From Chloroflexota bacterium (GTDB lineage Bacteria > Chloroflexota > Dormibacteria > Dormibacterales > Dormibacteraceae): a stretch of 64,000 bases of DNA. The notes below the pieces were generated by a model. That model had not been told where the DNA came from, made no database searches, and worked only from the letters and a program-made list of their open reading frames with translations. Shown here in pieces: positions 36,593 through 46,474 of the stretch (the stretch's first letter is position 1; each line of letters begins with the position of its first letter). The stretch is from contig VBGP01000017.1 of assembly GCA_005880795.1 (NCBI GenBank), positions 42,811 to 106,810 on the forward strand, in the 5' to 3' direction. The translations under genes and the position numbers were made by a program.

Positions 36593-36966
36593 GGCGTGTG
36601 CTCCTGGTTCCCGTTGCTGTCCTGCGGCAGGACTTCCTTCAACAGCTCGGAGATGTGGACGCTGTACTCGATCGACGGGTCGAGCTCGAATCGGAGCTCG
36701 GGTGAGAACTTGAGGTTGTGCAGACGCCGGCCGAGCTCGTGGCGGATCAACCCCTTTGCCGATACAAGACCCCTGATCGAGGCCTTTTGCTCATCTGCGC
36801 TGCCGAGCACGCTGACGCGAACCCGCGCCGCCCGCAAATCCGGTGACATGCGCACGCCGGTGATGCTGACGAATCCGATGCGTGGATCCTTGAGCTCGCG
36901 CCGGATGATGGACATGATCTCCTCCCGCACCTGCTCCCCCACCTGATCCGCGCGGTAGCTGGTCAT
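36589..36966 (-). CDS. rbfA: Ribosome-binding factor A
   Basis: 125 residues of the KH-type RbfA: RADQVGEQVREEIMSIIRRELKDPRIGFVSITGVRMSPDLRAARVRVSV is split over its usual two motifs (LKDPRIGFVSIT and DLRAARVRVSV). It helps mature the 16S 5' end at low temperature. I chose ATG 36964-36966; GTG codons lie a few residues upstream. Follows infB as in Bacillus. Confidence 0.95.
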   Translation of the reverse strand: MTSYRADQVGEQVREEIMSIIRRELKDPRIGFVSITGVRMSPDLRAARVRVSVLGSADEQKASIRGLVSAKGLIRHELGRRLHNLKFSPELRFELDPSIEYSVHISELLKEVLPQDSNGNQEHTP

Positions 36967-36999
36967 GCTGACCACCGCCTTTAGCGAGTGCACGCTCGC

Positions 37000-38979
37000 T
37001 TAAATTTCTTCCCGCTCGAGTCGGTACGTCTCCATCGTGTCCCCAGGCTGGAAGTCTTCCCAGCCTTCGAGCCCGATGCCGCACTCCTGGCCTGCCGGCA
37101 TCTCACGCACGTCCTCTTTGAAGTGCTTGAGCGAGTTGATGCGTCCTTCGTGGACCATCTCTCTGGCCCGGAAAAGCTTGACCCAGCCTCCACGGCTGAC
37201 CTTGCCCTCCACCACGCGGCTCCCGGCGATGAGGCCGGTGCGCGGGATCTTGATCGGGGTGATGACCTCGACCCTGCCCTCGCGAATCTGACGATACGTC
37301 GGCTCGCGCAAGCCCTTGGCAGCGCGCTCCACGTCTTCGGTGAGCTTGTAGATGACGTCGTAGTACCGGACCTCGACCTTCGCGCGTTCGGCCGCGGCGG
37401 TGCTGGAGGGGGTCGGCTTGAGGTTGAAGCACACGACGATGGCGCTCGACACTCCGGCGAGCAACAGGTCGGAATCGCTCACCGCGCCCACGCCCTGGCC
37501 CACGATCTTGATCGCGACGACCGGGTCTTCGATCTTCTGCAGCGCCGCAAGCAACGCCTCGAGCGTGCCCTGAGCGTCGGCCTTGACGACCAGGCTCAGC
37601 TCCTTGACCTCGCCTTCCTTGGCGCGGCGGGCCAGGTCCTCGAGTGTGATGCGAGGCGCGACGTCGCGCGCCGCCTCCTGCGCGCGCTTCTCGGTGAGCT
37701 TTGTCAGCGCGATCTGGCGGGCTGCCTTTTCCGAGCCGACGACCTGGAAGATGTCACCCGCCTGGGCGACTTCGCTGAGACCCGACACGACGACCGGCGT
37801 CGCCGGCGGTGCGTCGGTCACGCTCCCGCCGCGGTCATCCGCCAGCGCGCGGACGCGGCCGTAGATGTGACCGCATACGAAGTCGTCGCCGACCTTGAGC
37901 GTTCCGGCCTGGACGAGCACGGTCGCCACCGGACCCCGACCGCGTTCCAGGTGAGCGTCGACGATGGTCCCGATCGCGTGGCGGTCGGGGTTGGCTTTCA
38001 GCTCGAGGATGTCGGAGGAAAGCACGATGGTGGTCAGCAGGTCGTCGATCCCCTTCCCCGTCTTGGCGCTGAGATGGACGCACTCGTGCTCGCCGCCGTA
38101 GTGCCGCGTCACGATGCCCTGCTCGGCGAGCTGCTGGTGGACGCGGTCCGGGTTGGCGTTGTCCTTGTCGATCTTGTTGATCGCGACGATGATCGGAACC
38201 TTAGCCGCGCGTGCATGGTGGATGGCCTCGACCGTTTGCGGCATCACGCCGTCATCGGCGGCGACCACCAGCACCACGAGGTCGGTGACCTGGGCGCCGC
38301 GGGCGCGCATGGCCGTGAACGCTTCGTGGCCGGGCGTGTCGATGAACACCACAGGATGTCCGTCCGCGGTCTCGATCTTGTAAGCGCCGATCCGCTGAGT
38401 GATGCCACCGGCCTCGCCCGCCGCCACGCGGGTCTGGCGGATGGCGTCGAGGATCGAGGTCTTGCCGTGGTCCACGTGCCCGAGCACAGTCACGATCGGC
38501 GGCCTGGTCTTCAGCTTGGTCGGGTCTTCGTTGGCGAGAGAGAACAGCTCCTCGCGCGACGTGGTCACCACGTTGCCCTCGCCTTCCGCCGACTCGACGG
38601 CCACCACGTCCTCGCTGGCCACCGGCTCGACCGTGTAGCCGAACTCGTCCGCCACGACCTCCGCTGTGGCGAAGTCGATGACCTGGTTGATGGTGACGAG
38701 GATCTTCGAAGCCATCAGCTTCTTGATGACCTCAACCGGGCTGACGCTCAGCTTCTCCGCCAGGTCTTTGACCGACAGGGTGGGTGGAAGCACGGCCCGG
38801 CGATCGCCGTTCGTTTCGATCTTGGTCATGGTCGCCGGCTTGAACGCGGACCGGGCAGCCTCGATCGCACCGGGCGCCAGCGGCGCCGCGGTGTTGCGGG
38901 TCAGCCTGCGCTGCTGCAGGAAGTTGACCAGCTCCTTCTGGCTGATGCCAAGTTCGCGCGCGAGTTCGTGTGCCTTCAT
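37000..38979 (-). CDS. infB: Translation initiation factor IF-2
   Basis: 659 residues. N-terminal IF2_N modules ([16 protein letters not shown], then [21 protein letters not shown]), G domain with [18 protein letters not shown] and [10 protein letters not shown], and C-terminal domains II-IV. It brings initiator tRNA to the 30S subunit. The N-terminal extension is short compared with many IF2s. Because several genes here seem to begin at near-cognate codons, IF2 and IF3 variants would be of interest, but no unusual feature is evident by eye. Confidence 0.97.
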   Translation of the reverse strand: MKAHELARELGISQKELVNFLQQRRLTRNTAAPLAPGAIEAARSAFKPATMTKIETNGDRRAVLPPTLSVKDLAEKLSVSPVEVIKKLMASKILVTINQVIDFATAEVVADEFGYTVEPVASEDVVAVESAEGEGNVVTTSREELFSLANEDPTKLKTRPPIVTVLGHVDHGKTSILDAIRQTRVAAGEAGGITQRIGAYKIETADGHPVVFIDTPGHEAFTAMRARGAQVTDLVVLVVAADDGVMPQTVEAIHHARAAKVPIIVAINKIDKDNANPDRVHQQLAEQGIVTRHYGGEHECVHLSAKTGKGIDDLLTTIVLSSDILELKANPDRHAIGTIVDAHLERGRGPVATVLVQAGTLKVGDDFVCGHIYGRVRALADDRGGSVTDAPPATPVVVSGLSEVAQAGDIFQVVGSEKAARQIALTKLTEKRAQEAARDVAPRITLEDLARRAKEGEVKELSLVVKADAQGTLEALLAALQKIEDPVVAIKIVGQGVGAVSDSDLLLAGVSSAIVVCFNLKPTPSSTAAAERAKVEVRYYDVIYKLTEDVERAAKGLREPTYRQIREGRVEVITPIKIPRTGLIAGSRVVEGKVSRGGWVKLFRAREMVHEGRINSLKHFKEDVREMPAGQECGIGLEGWEDFQPGDTMETYRLEREEI

Positions 38980-39054
38980 CTGGAACTACTGATTATGCCG
39001 CCCAGGGCGAATTCGAAACCTGAGGGGGGTCGACCGCATGAGTTGATTTAGACG

Positions 39055-39101
39055 TCCCCACCCGGCCTTCGGCCGACCTCCCCGGCTAGCGGGGAGGTGA
39101 A
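39055..39101. repeat. Repeat family 3, copy 1 (47 bp)
   Basis: Begins TCCCCACCCGGCCTTCGGCC and ends GCGGGGAGGTGAA. It differs from the copy at 57228-57274 at two positions. It contains the inverted GGCCTTCGGCC and CTCCCCG...CGGGGAG. It overlaps the last codons and stop of rnpM. No function known. Confidence 0.8.
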
Positions 39102-39346
39102 AGCTGAGACCACACCTCAGCCGGGACTTGAGCTCCCAGAGCTCGGTCAAGGGCTCGGCGTTTGCGGGCGGTTTCCTGGCACGTCGGGTCGGTGTGGATA
39201 TAGGCGCCACGGCCCGGCATCCGACCTGAAACGTCTACCGCGACGCCGCCTTCCGGACTGCGCACGACGCGGATCAGCTCGGCTTTGCCGGCCTCCTGCC
39301 GGCATGCGACGCAGGTCCTAGTCGGTTGACGACGAGCCTTCGCCAA
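39086..39346 (-). CDS. rnpM: RNase P modulator RnpM (YlxR)
   Basis: 86 residues. The YlxR signature is TRTCVACRQEAGKAELIRVVR followed by DVSGRMPGRGAYIHTDPTC; it is known as an RNA-binding protein that modulates RNase P in Bacillus. TTG start, 29-base overlap with nusA. Its last residues (SQLSPPR) and stop are encoded by repeat family 3. In Bacillus the L7Ae-like ylxQ follows; here it is absent and infB comes next. Confidence 0.92.
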   Translation of the reverse strand: MAKARRQPTRTCVACRQEAGKAELIRVVRSPEGGVAVDVSGRMPGRGAYIHTDPTCQETARKRRALDRALGAQVPAEVWSQLSPPR

Positions 39347-40301
39347 CCGGTTCCACAGTCTCGCTGGGCTTGATGTCGATCCGGTAGCCGGTCAGCTTGG
39401 CCGCCAGTCGGGCGTTCTGCCCGTCGCGGCCGATCGCCAGCGAAAGCTGTCCCCTCGGCACCAGCACGGTCGCCGTGCGGGTCACCCGGTCGATCGACAC
39501 CTTTTCGGCCTTGGCCGGACCGAGCGCCGCTGCGACGAATGCTTCCGCGTCGTCCGACCACGGGACGATGTCGACGTGCTCGCTTGCGAGCTCGCTCAGA
39601 ATCGCGCGGTGCCGGACCCCTTTCGGCCCGACGCACGCGCCGACCGGATCGAGACTCGGTTGGCTGGACGAGACGGCGATCTTGGTCCGCAGCCCCGGCT
39701 CGCGTGCGATGGCGCGCACCTGCACCGTGCCTGCCTTGATCTCGGGCACCTCTGCCTCGAGCAGGCGGTGGACAAACGCGCGGCCGCCGCGCGAAACGCG
39801 GACCTGCGCCTGTCTCCGGTTTTGCTGTGGCTCGAGGATGACGACCAGCACGGGACGGCCCGGTTGGAGCTGCTCGCCCGGAATCTGCTCCTCGGGCGGC
39901 ATCACGCCTTCCGCGCGTCCAAGGTCGATGTAGACGATGCCTGACTCGATGCGGTCGACAATTCCTGTCGCCAGCTCACCCTTGTGCTCAGCCACGTCGC
40001 GCAGGACCTTGTCCCGCTCGAGGTCGTGGATGTGACGCAGGACGGCGTGCTTGGCGGTTTGCGCAGCCATCCGCTTGAAGTCATCGGAGGGCAGCTCCTG
40101 CTCGACGCTCGTCCCATCCGGGCGCAGAACTTTGCTTCGCACGTCCAGCGCCCCGGTCGCGGTGTCGAGACGCACCGTCACATGGCCAGGCGGGCTGAAC
40201 GCGCGTATGTATGCAACCGCGAGGGCGCTCTCGACGGTGTGCAGCATCTCCTCGAAAGGAATGCCGACCTCGGCGCAAAGCGCGCTCAGCGCTTCGGCCA
40301 A
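39318..40301 (-). CDS. nusA: Transcription termination/antitermination protein NusA
   Basis: About 327 residues: an RNA polymerase-binding N-terminal domain (VESALAVAYIRAF), S1 (GIVDRIESGIVYIDLGRAEG), KH1 (DPVGACVGPKGVRHRAI) and KH2 (LSLAIGRDGQNARLAAKLTGY). It tunes pausing and termination. I start at TTG 40299-40301 (AEALSALCAEVG), which begins where the family does; a longer TTG start at 40349 would overlap rimP. The 3-base gap to GGAG is short, so the start remains open. Confidence 0.94.
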   Translation of the reverse strand: MAEALSALCAEVGIPFEEMLHTVESALAVAYIRAFSPPGHVTVRLDTATGALDVRSKVLRPDGTSVEQELPSDDFKRMAAQTAKHAVLRHIHDLERDKVLRDVAEHKGELATGIVDRIESGIVYIDLGRAEGVMPPEEQIPGEQLQPGRPVLVVILEPQQNRRQAQVRVSRGGRAFVHRLLEAEVPEIKAGTVQVRAIAREPGLRTKIAVSSSQPSLDPVGACVGPKGVRHRAILSELASEHVDIVPWSDDAEAFVAAALGPAKAEKVSIDRVTRTATVLVPRGQLSLAIGRDGQNARLAAKLTGYRIDIKPSETVEPVGEGSSSTD

Positions 40302-40317
40302 GCTCTCCGTGGACGGC

Positions 40318-40788
40318 TCAGATTGCGACCGCGAGCCTGCCCGCGACAACGTCTTCCCATGCGAGATGAATGATCACCGGCGCTCTGCCGCGCGCGCCGG
40401 GCGACTGCACCGCGATGCCCGCGCCGTCGACGGCCACCAGCTGACCCTCGACGACGGACTCGGTCTCGCCGCTTCGATAGCGGATGTTGACCCGCTTGCC
40501 ATTGAATCGTTCGTACTCGTGATGCGTGCGAAGAGGGCGCTCCGCGCCAGGCGATGAAACCTCGAGGTCGTACGGACCCTGGATCAGGTTCGCATGGTCG
40601 AGCAGGGGGCCGGCGACTCTGCTGACGCGCTCGCAGTCCTCGATCGTGATCGGCTCATTGTGGTCGATGGAGATGCGGAGGGTGCGCCCCGCCTGGCCCG
40701 ACTGGTCGAGCGCGTACAGCTCATAGCCCATGTGATTGAGCGTGGGCTCGAGCAGCTCCTTGATCGACGATATAGGCCAGGTCGGCAT
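40318..40788 (-). CDS. rimP: Ribosome maturation factor RimP
   Basis: 156 residues with LEPTLNHMGYELYALDQ, RISIDHNEPITIEDCERVSR and YDLEVSSPGAERPLRT, the three RimP blocks. It acts in 30S subunit assembly. First gene of the rimP-nusA-rnpM-infB-rbfA run, the standard order. It follows secF by 27 bases. Confidence 0.95.
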   Translation of the reverse strand: MPTWPISSIKELLEPTLNHMGYELYALDQSGQAGRTLRISIDHNEPITIEDCERVSRVAGPLLDHANLIQGPYDLEVSSPGAERPLRTHHEYERFNGKRVNIRYRSGETESVVEGQLVAVDGAGIAVQSPGARGRAPVIIHLAWEDVVAGRLAVAI

Positions 40789-40815
40789 GTCCGATGTCTT
40801 CTTCTTCCCGTAACG

Positions 40816-41829
40816 CTAACGCACGGGCTGGAGCTTCCGCCACACCACGAGCAGCGGCGCGGCGTTGAAGATCGAGCTGTACGTCCCGGACACCACGCCG
40901 ATCATCAGCGCCAGGGCCAGGCCCTGCAGGCTTGGTCCGCCCGCGATCAGGATCGCGGCCAGGACCAGGACGACGGTGAAACTGGTGATGATCGATCGGG
41001 CTGCGGTCTGCATGATGCTGAGGTTCACGACCTGCTCGAACGAAAGGCGCTGGCTCACGCGCAGGTTCTCGCGGATCCGGTCGAACACGACGACGGTGTC
41101 GTGGACCGAAAAGCCCACCACGGTAAGCACGGCGGTCACGAAGAAAGCATCGATCTCGCCGATACGCAGGTTCAACACCCTGCCGAGGATCGAGAAGATG
41201 CCGGTGAGAACGAATACGTCGTGCAGCAGCGCGGCGACGGCCGACCCTCCGAACTGAAAACCCGCCCGCCATCCGCCGGGCACGTTGTGGAACCAGATCG
41301 AAAGGAGGATCAGGAGCCCGGTCGCGGCGATTGCGACCGCAAGCAGCGAGAGCTGGATGGTCTCGCCGGCGATGGTCCCCCCCACTTCGAGGATTTGATT
41401 CACGGTCATGGGGCCGAGCTTGCTCTGCAGGTCGCTCTGCACGTTGGTCACCTGGCCGGCGTTCAGCGGCGGGTAGCGAATGATGTAGCCGCCGCCGGTC
41501 GTCTGGATGACAGAGCCGCCCGCGCTTTCCGAGTCGACCGCCGCCTCCACCTGAGGCAGCGTCGGGTGATTCGCGAAGTTGACCGTCAGCTCGGTCCCAC
41601 CGGCGAAGTCGATGCCGAGCCGGAACCCGTGGGTCGCCATCGAGATGATGCCGGGGACGATGATGATCAGAGAGAGGGCGAAGAACACGTTGCGCCGGCC
41701 GATGATGTTGAGCCGGCGGACTTTTGGCGGCTTTGCGGGTTCGGGCTCTTTCTCCGGCTCTTTGGTGGCCCCGTCCGGGACGATGTCCGCAGACTGCTCC
41801 TCGGCCTTGACGTCAGACAGCTCGGACAC
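40816..41829 (-). CDS. secF: Protein translocase subunit SecF
   Basis: 337 residues, six membrane helices with a periplasmic domain after helix 1 (GIDFAGGTELTVNF). The SecF signature VGFSVHDTVVVFDRIRENL is present. The first 38 residues are a charged cytosolic tail rich in Glu and Pro. With SecD it uses the proton gradient to pull exported proteins. Overlaps secD by 17 bases. Confidence 0.96.
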   Translation of the reverse strand: MSELSDVKAEEQSADIVPDGATKEPEKEPEPAKPPKVRRLNIIGRRNVFFALSLIIIVPGIISMATHGFRLGIDFAGGTELTVNFANHPTLPQVEAAVDSESAGGSVIQTTGGGYIIRYPPLNAGQVTNVQSDLQSKLGPMTVNQILEVGGTIAGETIQLSLLAVAIAATGLLILLSIWFHNVPGGWRAGFQFGGSAVAALLHDVFVLTGIFSILGRVLNLRIGEIDAFFVTAVLTVVGFSVHDTVVVFDRIRENLRVSQRLSFEQVVNLSIMQTAARSIITSFTVVLVLAAILIAGGPSLQGLALALMIGVVSGTYSSIFNAAPLLVVWRKLQPVR

Positions 41830-43318
41830 GGTCGACCCCCAGCAGGCTGGCGCGCCGGAAGCGGCTGGAGATCAGCACGATCGCGAGCAGGTTGTGGGTC
41901 ACCACGATCGACGACACGAGGCTGACCAGGACGCCGATGGCGAGCGTCAGCGCGAACCCCTTGACCGCCGAGGGACCGACGAAGCCGAGGATCGCACACG
42001 TCCACAAGGTCGACCCGTTCGAGTTCCAGATCGCGGGCCACGCGCGTCGCACGGCCGCATCCACCGCGGCGGCGATGGTTCGCCCGGCGCGCACCTCTTC
42101 TTTGAAGCGTTCGAAGATCAGCACGTTTGCGTCGACGGCCATACCTACGGACAAGATGAAGCCGGTGATGCCCGCCAGCGTCAGCGTCACCGGGATGAAC
42201 TTGAACAGCGCGAGCACCACGCCTGCGTAGAACAGCAGCGCCAGGCTCGCGAGCAGGCCAGGGACGCGGTAGTACAGGATCATGAACAGCACCACGATCG
42301 ACAGGCCGAGCAGCCCGGCCGCCAGGCTCAGCTTGACCGCCTCCGCACCCAGCGTCGCGCTCACCTGAGTCACGTCCAGCGCCACAAGGTCGACCGGCAG
42401 CGAGCCAGAGTTGATGCCCGTCGCGAGGTCGTTGGCGCTCTGCTGGGTGAAGGAGCCGGAAATCGTCGCGTTGCCGCCGGGGATCTCCTGGATGGTGATG
42501 GGGTCGGTCAGGAGCTTGCCGCAGACCGTGCCCTCTGCCTGGGTGGCGAGGCAGGCGGGATCATACGGGGCCGTTACCTTGGCGGCGTAAGAAGGGTCCT
42601 CCCAGTTGTCGATGTCCTTCTGGGTCAGGTCGAGCCAGATCGCGAGATGGCGCTGCGGACAGTTGGCGGTCGCGGAGGTGTTGACGTCACCGGGACAGGC
42701 CGCTACGTTCTCGCGCGTCAGGTTGTCGAAGAGCGTCGCCCCGGCGGATGTGAATCCGATGTTCACGACCCAGCTGACGCCTGTGGAGTCGATCGTTGCG
42801 CTCGCGCTCGAGATGTCGTCCCCGGTCAGACCGGTGAGCGCAGGTTTGTATCCGGGCTGGGGACCGCCCGTGACCTTGGGGTCCGGGACCCACTTCGTAT
42901 AGACCAGCTTGGACACCGCGCCGATTGTTCTCTGGGCTTGCGCGGCGGTGACGCCCGCAAGGTCCACCGTGATCCGGTCGTAGTTCGTCCCCGCGCCACG
43001 GATCTCGGGTTCGTTGACACCCAGCGCGTTGACGCGCTTGTTGATGACCGCGATCGTCCTCTGCTGGACCTCGGAGCGGTTCTGGCCGGCGGGGAAGTTG
43101 GTGAGCTGGTAATCGATGTGGGTGCCGCCCGCCAGGTCGAGGCCTTTGTGGAAGTAGAGCTGCCAGCTGCCGAAGTTGGGCGGCAGCCCCGCCACGTCAC
43201 CCGTCAGCGGAAGGTGGTTGGCGATGCGGTAGACGTAACCCGCGCCGTCGATGAACAGCGAAAAGATCAGGACGGCGACAACGATCAGGCGGATGGGGCC
43301 GCTGAGGACTATGTGCAC
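41813..43318 (-). CDS. secD: Protein translocase subunit SecD
   Basis: 501 residues. Helix 1, then the large outer domain starting GLDLAGGTHIDYQL, and five C-terminal helices with GFILSVGMAVDANVLIFERFKEE. The outer domain carries a Cys-containing insert (AACPGDVNTSATANCPQR) and two further Cys, possibly disulfide-bonded. GTG start at 43316-43318. Upstream lies the DUF2905 gene. Confidence 0.95.
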   Translation of the reverse strand: MHIVLSGPIRLIVVAVLIFSLFIDGAGYVYRIANHLPLTGDVAGLPPNFGSWQLYFHKGLDLAGGTHIDYQLTNFPAGQNRSEVQQRTIAVINKRVNALGVNEPEIRGAGTNYDRITVDLAGVTAAQAQRTIGAVSKLVYTKWVPDPKVTGGPQPGYKPALTGLTGDDISSASATIDSTGVSWVVNIGFTSAGATLFDNLTRENVAACPGDVNTSATANCPQRHLAIWLDLTQKDIDNWEDPSYAAKVTAPYDPACLATQAEGTVCGKLLTDPITIQEIPGGNATISGSFTQQSANDLATGINSGSLPVDLVALDVTQVSATLGAEAVKLSLAAGLLGLSIVVLFMILYYRVPGLLASLALLFYAGVVLALFKFIPVTLTLAGITGFILSVGMAVDANVLIFERFKEEVRAGRTIAAAVDAAVRRAWPAIWNSNGSTLWTCAILGFVGPSAVKGFALTLAIGVLVSLVSSIVVTHNLLAIVLISSRFRRASLLGVDRVRAV

Positions 43319-43347
43319 GGCAGCCGATCAGTGTACGTACTACCCAT

Positions 43348-43554
43348 CTACCGCTGCCGGAAGACGAGGTTGAGCACGACTGTGAGAACGACGGACAGCA
43401 CGATGCTCGTCGCGATCGGGACATAGACGGTGACGCTGCCGCTGCGGAAGGTGAAATCGCCCGGGAGGTGGAGCCGGCCGAACACCATCAGCGCCCCGCC
43501 GACGATCACGAGGACCACGCCGAAGAAGAGGACCATCCTCCCCACATCAGCCAT
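43348..43554 (-). CDS. DUF2905 small membrane protein
   Basis: 68 residues with two membrane helices: DVGRMVLFFGVVLVIVGGAL and PIATSIVLSVVLTVVLNLVF, with GRLHLPGDFTFRSGSVTVYVP between. This matches the DUF2905 family, which is often found near ruvB. No function is known. Six bases after ruvB. Confidence 0.88.
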   Translation of the reverse strand: MADVGRMVLFFGVVLVIVGGALMVFGRLHLPGDFTFRSGSVTVYVPIATSIVLSVVLTVVLNLVFRQR

Positions 43555-43560
43555 ACCTAC

Positions 43561-44583
43561 TTACAGTAGTCGCGGCTGCTGGGGTTCGGGACTTGGTGGC
43601 GTGACTCCCATGTGCCGGTAGGCGAGCTCGGTGGCCACCCGCCCGCGGGACGTCCGGGCGAGGAAGCCGATCTGGATCAGGTAGGGCTCGTGCACGTCCT
43701 CGATCGTTTCCGGCTCCTCCGAGAGGGACGTCGCCAGCGTGTCCAGCCCGACGGGGCCGCCCCTGAACTTGACGATCACCGTCTCGAGCAGCTGGCGATC
43801 GAGCGGTTCGAGGCCGAGCTCGTCCACCTCTAGCTTGCCCAGCGCCACGCGGGTGGTGTCGACGGTCGCCCGCCCGTCCCCGCGCACCTGGGCGTAGTCA
43901 CGCACCCGCCGCAGGAGCCGGTTCGCGACGCGGGGCGTGCCGCGCGCCCGGCGGGCGATCTCTGATACCGCTTCGTCGTGGATCTCGATGTCGAGGATCC
44001 GGGCCGACCGGCCGACGATCTTCTCGAGCTCGGCTTTGGTGTAGAAGTCGAGCCGGTAGACGGCGCCGAAGCGATCGCGCAGCGGCCCGCTCAAAAGACC
44101 CTGCCGGGTCGTGGCGCCGACGCAGGTGAAGTGGGGCAGCGGCAGGGTGGCGGCGCTGGCCCCCACGCCCTTGCCGAGCACGGCATCGAAGCGGAAATCC
44201 TCCAGCGCCGGATAGAGCGACTCCTCCACCACCGTGTTCAAGCGGTGGATCTCGTCGATGAAGAAGACGTCCCGTGTGGTGAGGTTCAAGAGGATCGAGC
44301 CGAGGGCGCCCTGGTGATCGATGGCGGGTCCAGAGCTGACCTTGATGGCAACGCCGAGCTCGTTGGCGATGATGTGCGCGAGCGTCGTCTTGCCCAGGCC
44401 CGGCGGACCGCACAGCAGGACGTGCTCCACCGGCTCGTCGCGGCGGCGCGCGGCTTCCAGCAGGATGCTCAGGTTCTCCCGGACCTGCTCCTGGCCGACG
44501 TACTCGGCGAGGAATCGGGGACGCAGAGTGAGGTCGAACTGCTCGTCGTCCGACCGGGCGTCGAGGACTTTGTCCTCTGTCAT
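43561..44583 (-). CDS. ruvB: Holliday junction helicase motor RuvB
   Basis: 340 residues. AAA+ motifs [19 protein letters not shown] (Walker A), FIDEIHRLN (Walker B), [18 protein letters not shown] (sensor 1/arginine finger), plus the C-terminal winged helix ([23 protein letters not shown]). It drives branch migration with RuvA. ATGA overlap with ruvA. Confidence 0.97.
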   Translation of the reverse strand: MTEDKVLDARSDDEQFDLTLRPRFLAEYVGQEQVRENLSILLEAARRRDEPVEHVLLCGPPGLGKTTLAHIIANELGVAIKVSSGPAIDHQGALGSILLNLTTRDVFFIDEIHRLNTVVEESLYPALEDFRFDAVLGKGVGASAATLPLPHFTCVGATTRQGLLSGPLRDRFGAVYRLDFYTKAELEKIVGRSARILDIEIHDEAVSEIARRARGTPRVANRLLRRVRDYAQVRGDGRATVDTTRVALGKLEVDELGLEPLDRQLLETVIVKFRGGPVGLDTLATSLSEEPETIEDVHEPYLIQIGFLARTSRGRVATELAYRHMGVTPPSPEPQQPRLL

Positions 44584-45182
44584 TTGCGTCCCAGGGACTT
44601 GAGCGCGGTGGCGAGCGCTTCTTGAGTCGAAGGCGACGCCTTCCAGTCCACCGAGTCCATGCCGGAGCGGGCCTCCTGCGACGAATAGCCGAGATTGCGC
44701 AGCGCCGACTCGACCGCCTTCGGCACGGCGCCGTCGCCGGACATGGCCGCCGCGCGCGGCACAACCTCGAGAGCCGCCACCGCGTCCAGCCGCGGCTTCA
44801 GCTCGATGATCACCTTAGCCGCGGTGCGGGGGCCGACACCGCTGGCACGCCTGATCGGCGCTGCATCCTCGCTCATGATGGCGCGCTTGAGGACCTCGAG
44901 GCTGGACGCGCTCAGGATGTTCAACCCGACCTTCGGTCCGACGCCGTCGACCTGGATCAGCATCTCGAACATCTCCAGCTCGTCGACCGTCGCGAATCCA
45001 TAGAGGGCGAGCTGGTCCTCTCTCACTTGCGTGTGGATGTGCAGCTCAACATCGCCCCCGGGCGGCGGCAGCTGCTGCCTGGTTTGCGTCGCGACGCTGA
45101 CCAGGTATCCGACACCGCCTACGTCCAGCACGATGAAATCGGGACCCGCCCGGCGCACGACCCCGCTGAGGTGGGCGATCAC
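44580..45182 (-). CDS. ruvA: Holliday junction-binding protein RuvA
   Basis: 200 residues: OB fold ([11 protein letters not shown] ... [10 protein letters not shown]), tandem helix-hairpin-helix ([33 protein letters not shown]) and the C-terminal RuvB-binding three-helix domain. GTG at 45180-45182 overlaps the ruvC stop as GTGA. Confidence 0.96.
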   Translation of the reverse strand: MIAHLSGVVRRAGPDFIVLDVGGVGYLVSVATQTRQQLPPPGGDVELHIHTQVREDQLALYGFATVDELEMFEMLIQVDGVGPKVGLNILSASSLEVLKRAIMSEDAAPIRRASGVGPRTAAKVIIELKPRLDAVAALEVVPRAAAMSGDGAVPKAVESALRNLGYSSQEARSGMDSVDWKASPSTQEALATALKSLGRK

Positions 45183-45676
45183 GATATGGCGGCTCTCGTG
45201 AAACGCCGGCTGCGCGCGTGGCAGAGCGCGATGGCGACTGCATCGCGCGCGTGGTCGTCAAGCCTCCCCTCGGGCATCTTCACCTGAGCCGCCAGCATTC
45301 GCCCGATCTGCGTCTTGTCGGCGTTGCCGTAGCCGGTGAGGATCACCTTGACCTGGCTCGGCTTGTACTCGAACACCGGAACGCCGCATTCCTCGAGCAC
45401 GTTGAGGATCGCGCCGCGCGCTTGCGCCACCCCAACCGCGCTCGTCGCGTTGCGGCCCATGAAGAGCTCTTCGATCGACGCTTCCGCCGGCGGATGCTCC
45501 GCGAGGAGGGCGCGCAGGTGGTTGGTGATGGTCAGCAGCCGCGCGCCGTCGCGGCCGGGAATTGTCACGACGGTGCTGCAAGCCAGCACGAGATTTGGTT
45601 CAGCAAAAAGCGCGAAGCCGGTCCCGGCCAAGCCCGGATCGATGCCGAGGATCAGGCCGTTGCGAGTTCCAGGCAT
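45179..45676 (-). CDS. ruvC: Crossover junction endodeoxyribonuclease RuvC
   Basis: 165 residues. Acidic catalytic residues lie in ILGIDPGLAGTGFAL, ASIEELFMGRN and DDHARDAVAIALCH. It resolves Holliday junctions. It heads the ruvC-ruvA-ruvB run; yebC lies just upstream, a common arrangement. No LexA box is seen upstream. Confidence 0.96.
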   Translation of the reverse strand: MPGTRNGLILGIDPGLAGTGFALFAEPNLVLACSTVVTIPGRDGARLLTITNHLRALLAEHPPAEASIEELFMGRNATSAVGVAQARGAILNVLEECGVPVFEYKPSQVKVILTGYGNADKTQIGRMLAAQVKMPEGRLDDHARDAVAIALCHARSRRFTRAAIS

Positions 45677-45690
45677 TTGTCCATTCGGTT

Positions 45691-46446
45691 CTACACCTGT
45701 GCTGAGACGCGTTCAAGGACGTCGGATGGGATGTCGAAGTTGGCGTAAACCTGCTGGACGTCGTCGTCCTCTTCCAGTGATTCCATCAGCCTCAGCACGG
45801 CGGCGGCTTTGTCCTCGCCGACCGCGACCGTCTGCTTCGGCTGCATCGTGATCTCGGCGTTCTCGACGCTGACGCCGAGCGCTTCCAGGGCGGCCTTCAC
45901 TTTTTCGAAAACCCCCGGCGGAGTTGTGATCTCGACCGACTTGCCGTCGACCTGCACGTCGTCCGCGCCCGCTTCGATCGCGGCCAGGCCGACCTCCTCC
46001 GGGTCGTGCTTGCCGGCGTTGACGGTGATCACGCCCTTACGCTCGAACATCCACCCGACCGCGTTGCTCTCCGCCAGGTTGCCGCCGAGCTTGGAGAAGC
46101 GATGACGGATCGATGCCGAGGTGCGGTTGCGGTTGTCCGTCAGTGCGTCGGCCATGACCGCGACGCCGGCGGGGCCGTAGCCCTCATAGCGGACTTCCTC
46201 CAACCTCTCACCGGCGAACTCCCCCGTCCCCCGCTCAATGGCGTTCTTGATCTTGTCGGTCGGCATGTTCATGTCGCGGGCTTTCTGTATCGCCAGGCGC
46301 AGCCGGAAGTTGCTGTCCGGGTTCCCGCCGCCCTCGCGCGCGGAGATCGTGATCTCCCGGCTGGCCCGGGTGAACGCCTGGCCGCGCTTGGCGTCGACGA
46401 TCGCCTTCTTGTGCTTGATCCCGGCCCATTTGGAGTGCCCGGACAT
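45691..46446 (-). CDS. yebC: YebC/PmpR family protein
   Basis: 251 residues starting SGHSKWAGIKHKKAIVDAKRG, with YEGYGPAGVAVMADALTDNRNRT in the middle. Members are described as transcription regulators and as translation factors that help ribosomes through proline stretches. I start at ATG 46444-46446, ten bases after GGAG; a TTG three codons earlier is less likely. Next to ruvC, as often. Confidence 0.95.
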   Translation of the reverse strand: MSGHSKWAGIKHKKAIVDAKRGQAFTRASREITISAREGGGNPDSNFRLRLAIQKARDMNMPTDKIKNAIERGTGEFAGERLEEVRYEGYGPAGVAVMADALTDNRNRTSASIRHRFSKLGGNLAESNAVGWMFERKGVITVNAGKHDPEEVGLAAIEAGADDVQVDGKSVEITTPPGVFEKVKAALEALGVSVENAEITMQPKQTVAVGEDKAAAVLRLMESLEEDDDVQQVYANFDIPSDVLERVSAQV

Positions 46447-46474
46447 CAGGTGCAATCTCCGAACATGCTTTCGA

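Noticed and set aside
36988..39051. Long plus-strand open frame (687 codons) opposite infB
   Set aside because: Antisense shadow of infB, no motif, no ribosome site.
41579..43426. Plus-strand open frame (615 codons) opposite secF and secD
   Set aside because: Antisense shadow rich in Arg, Asp, Gln and His, no motif.
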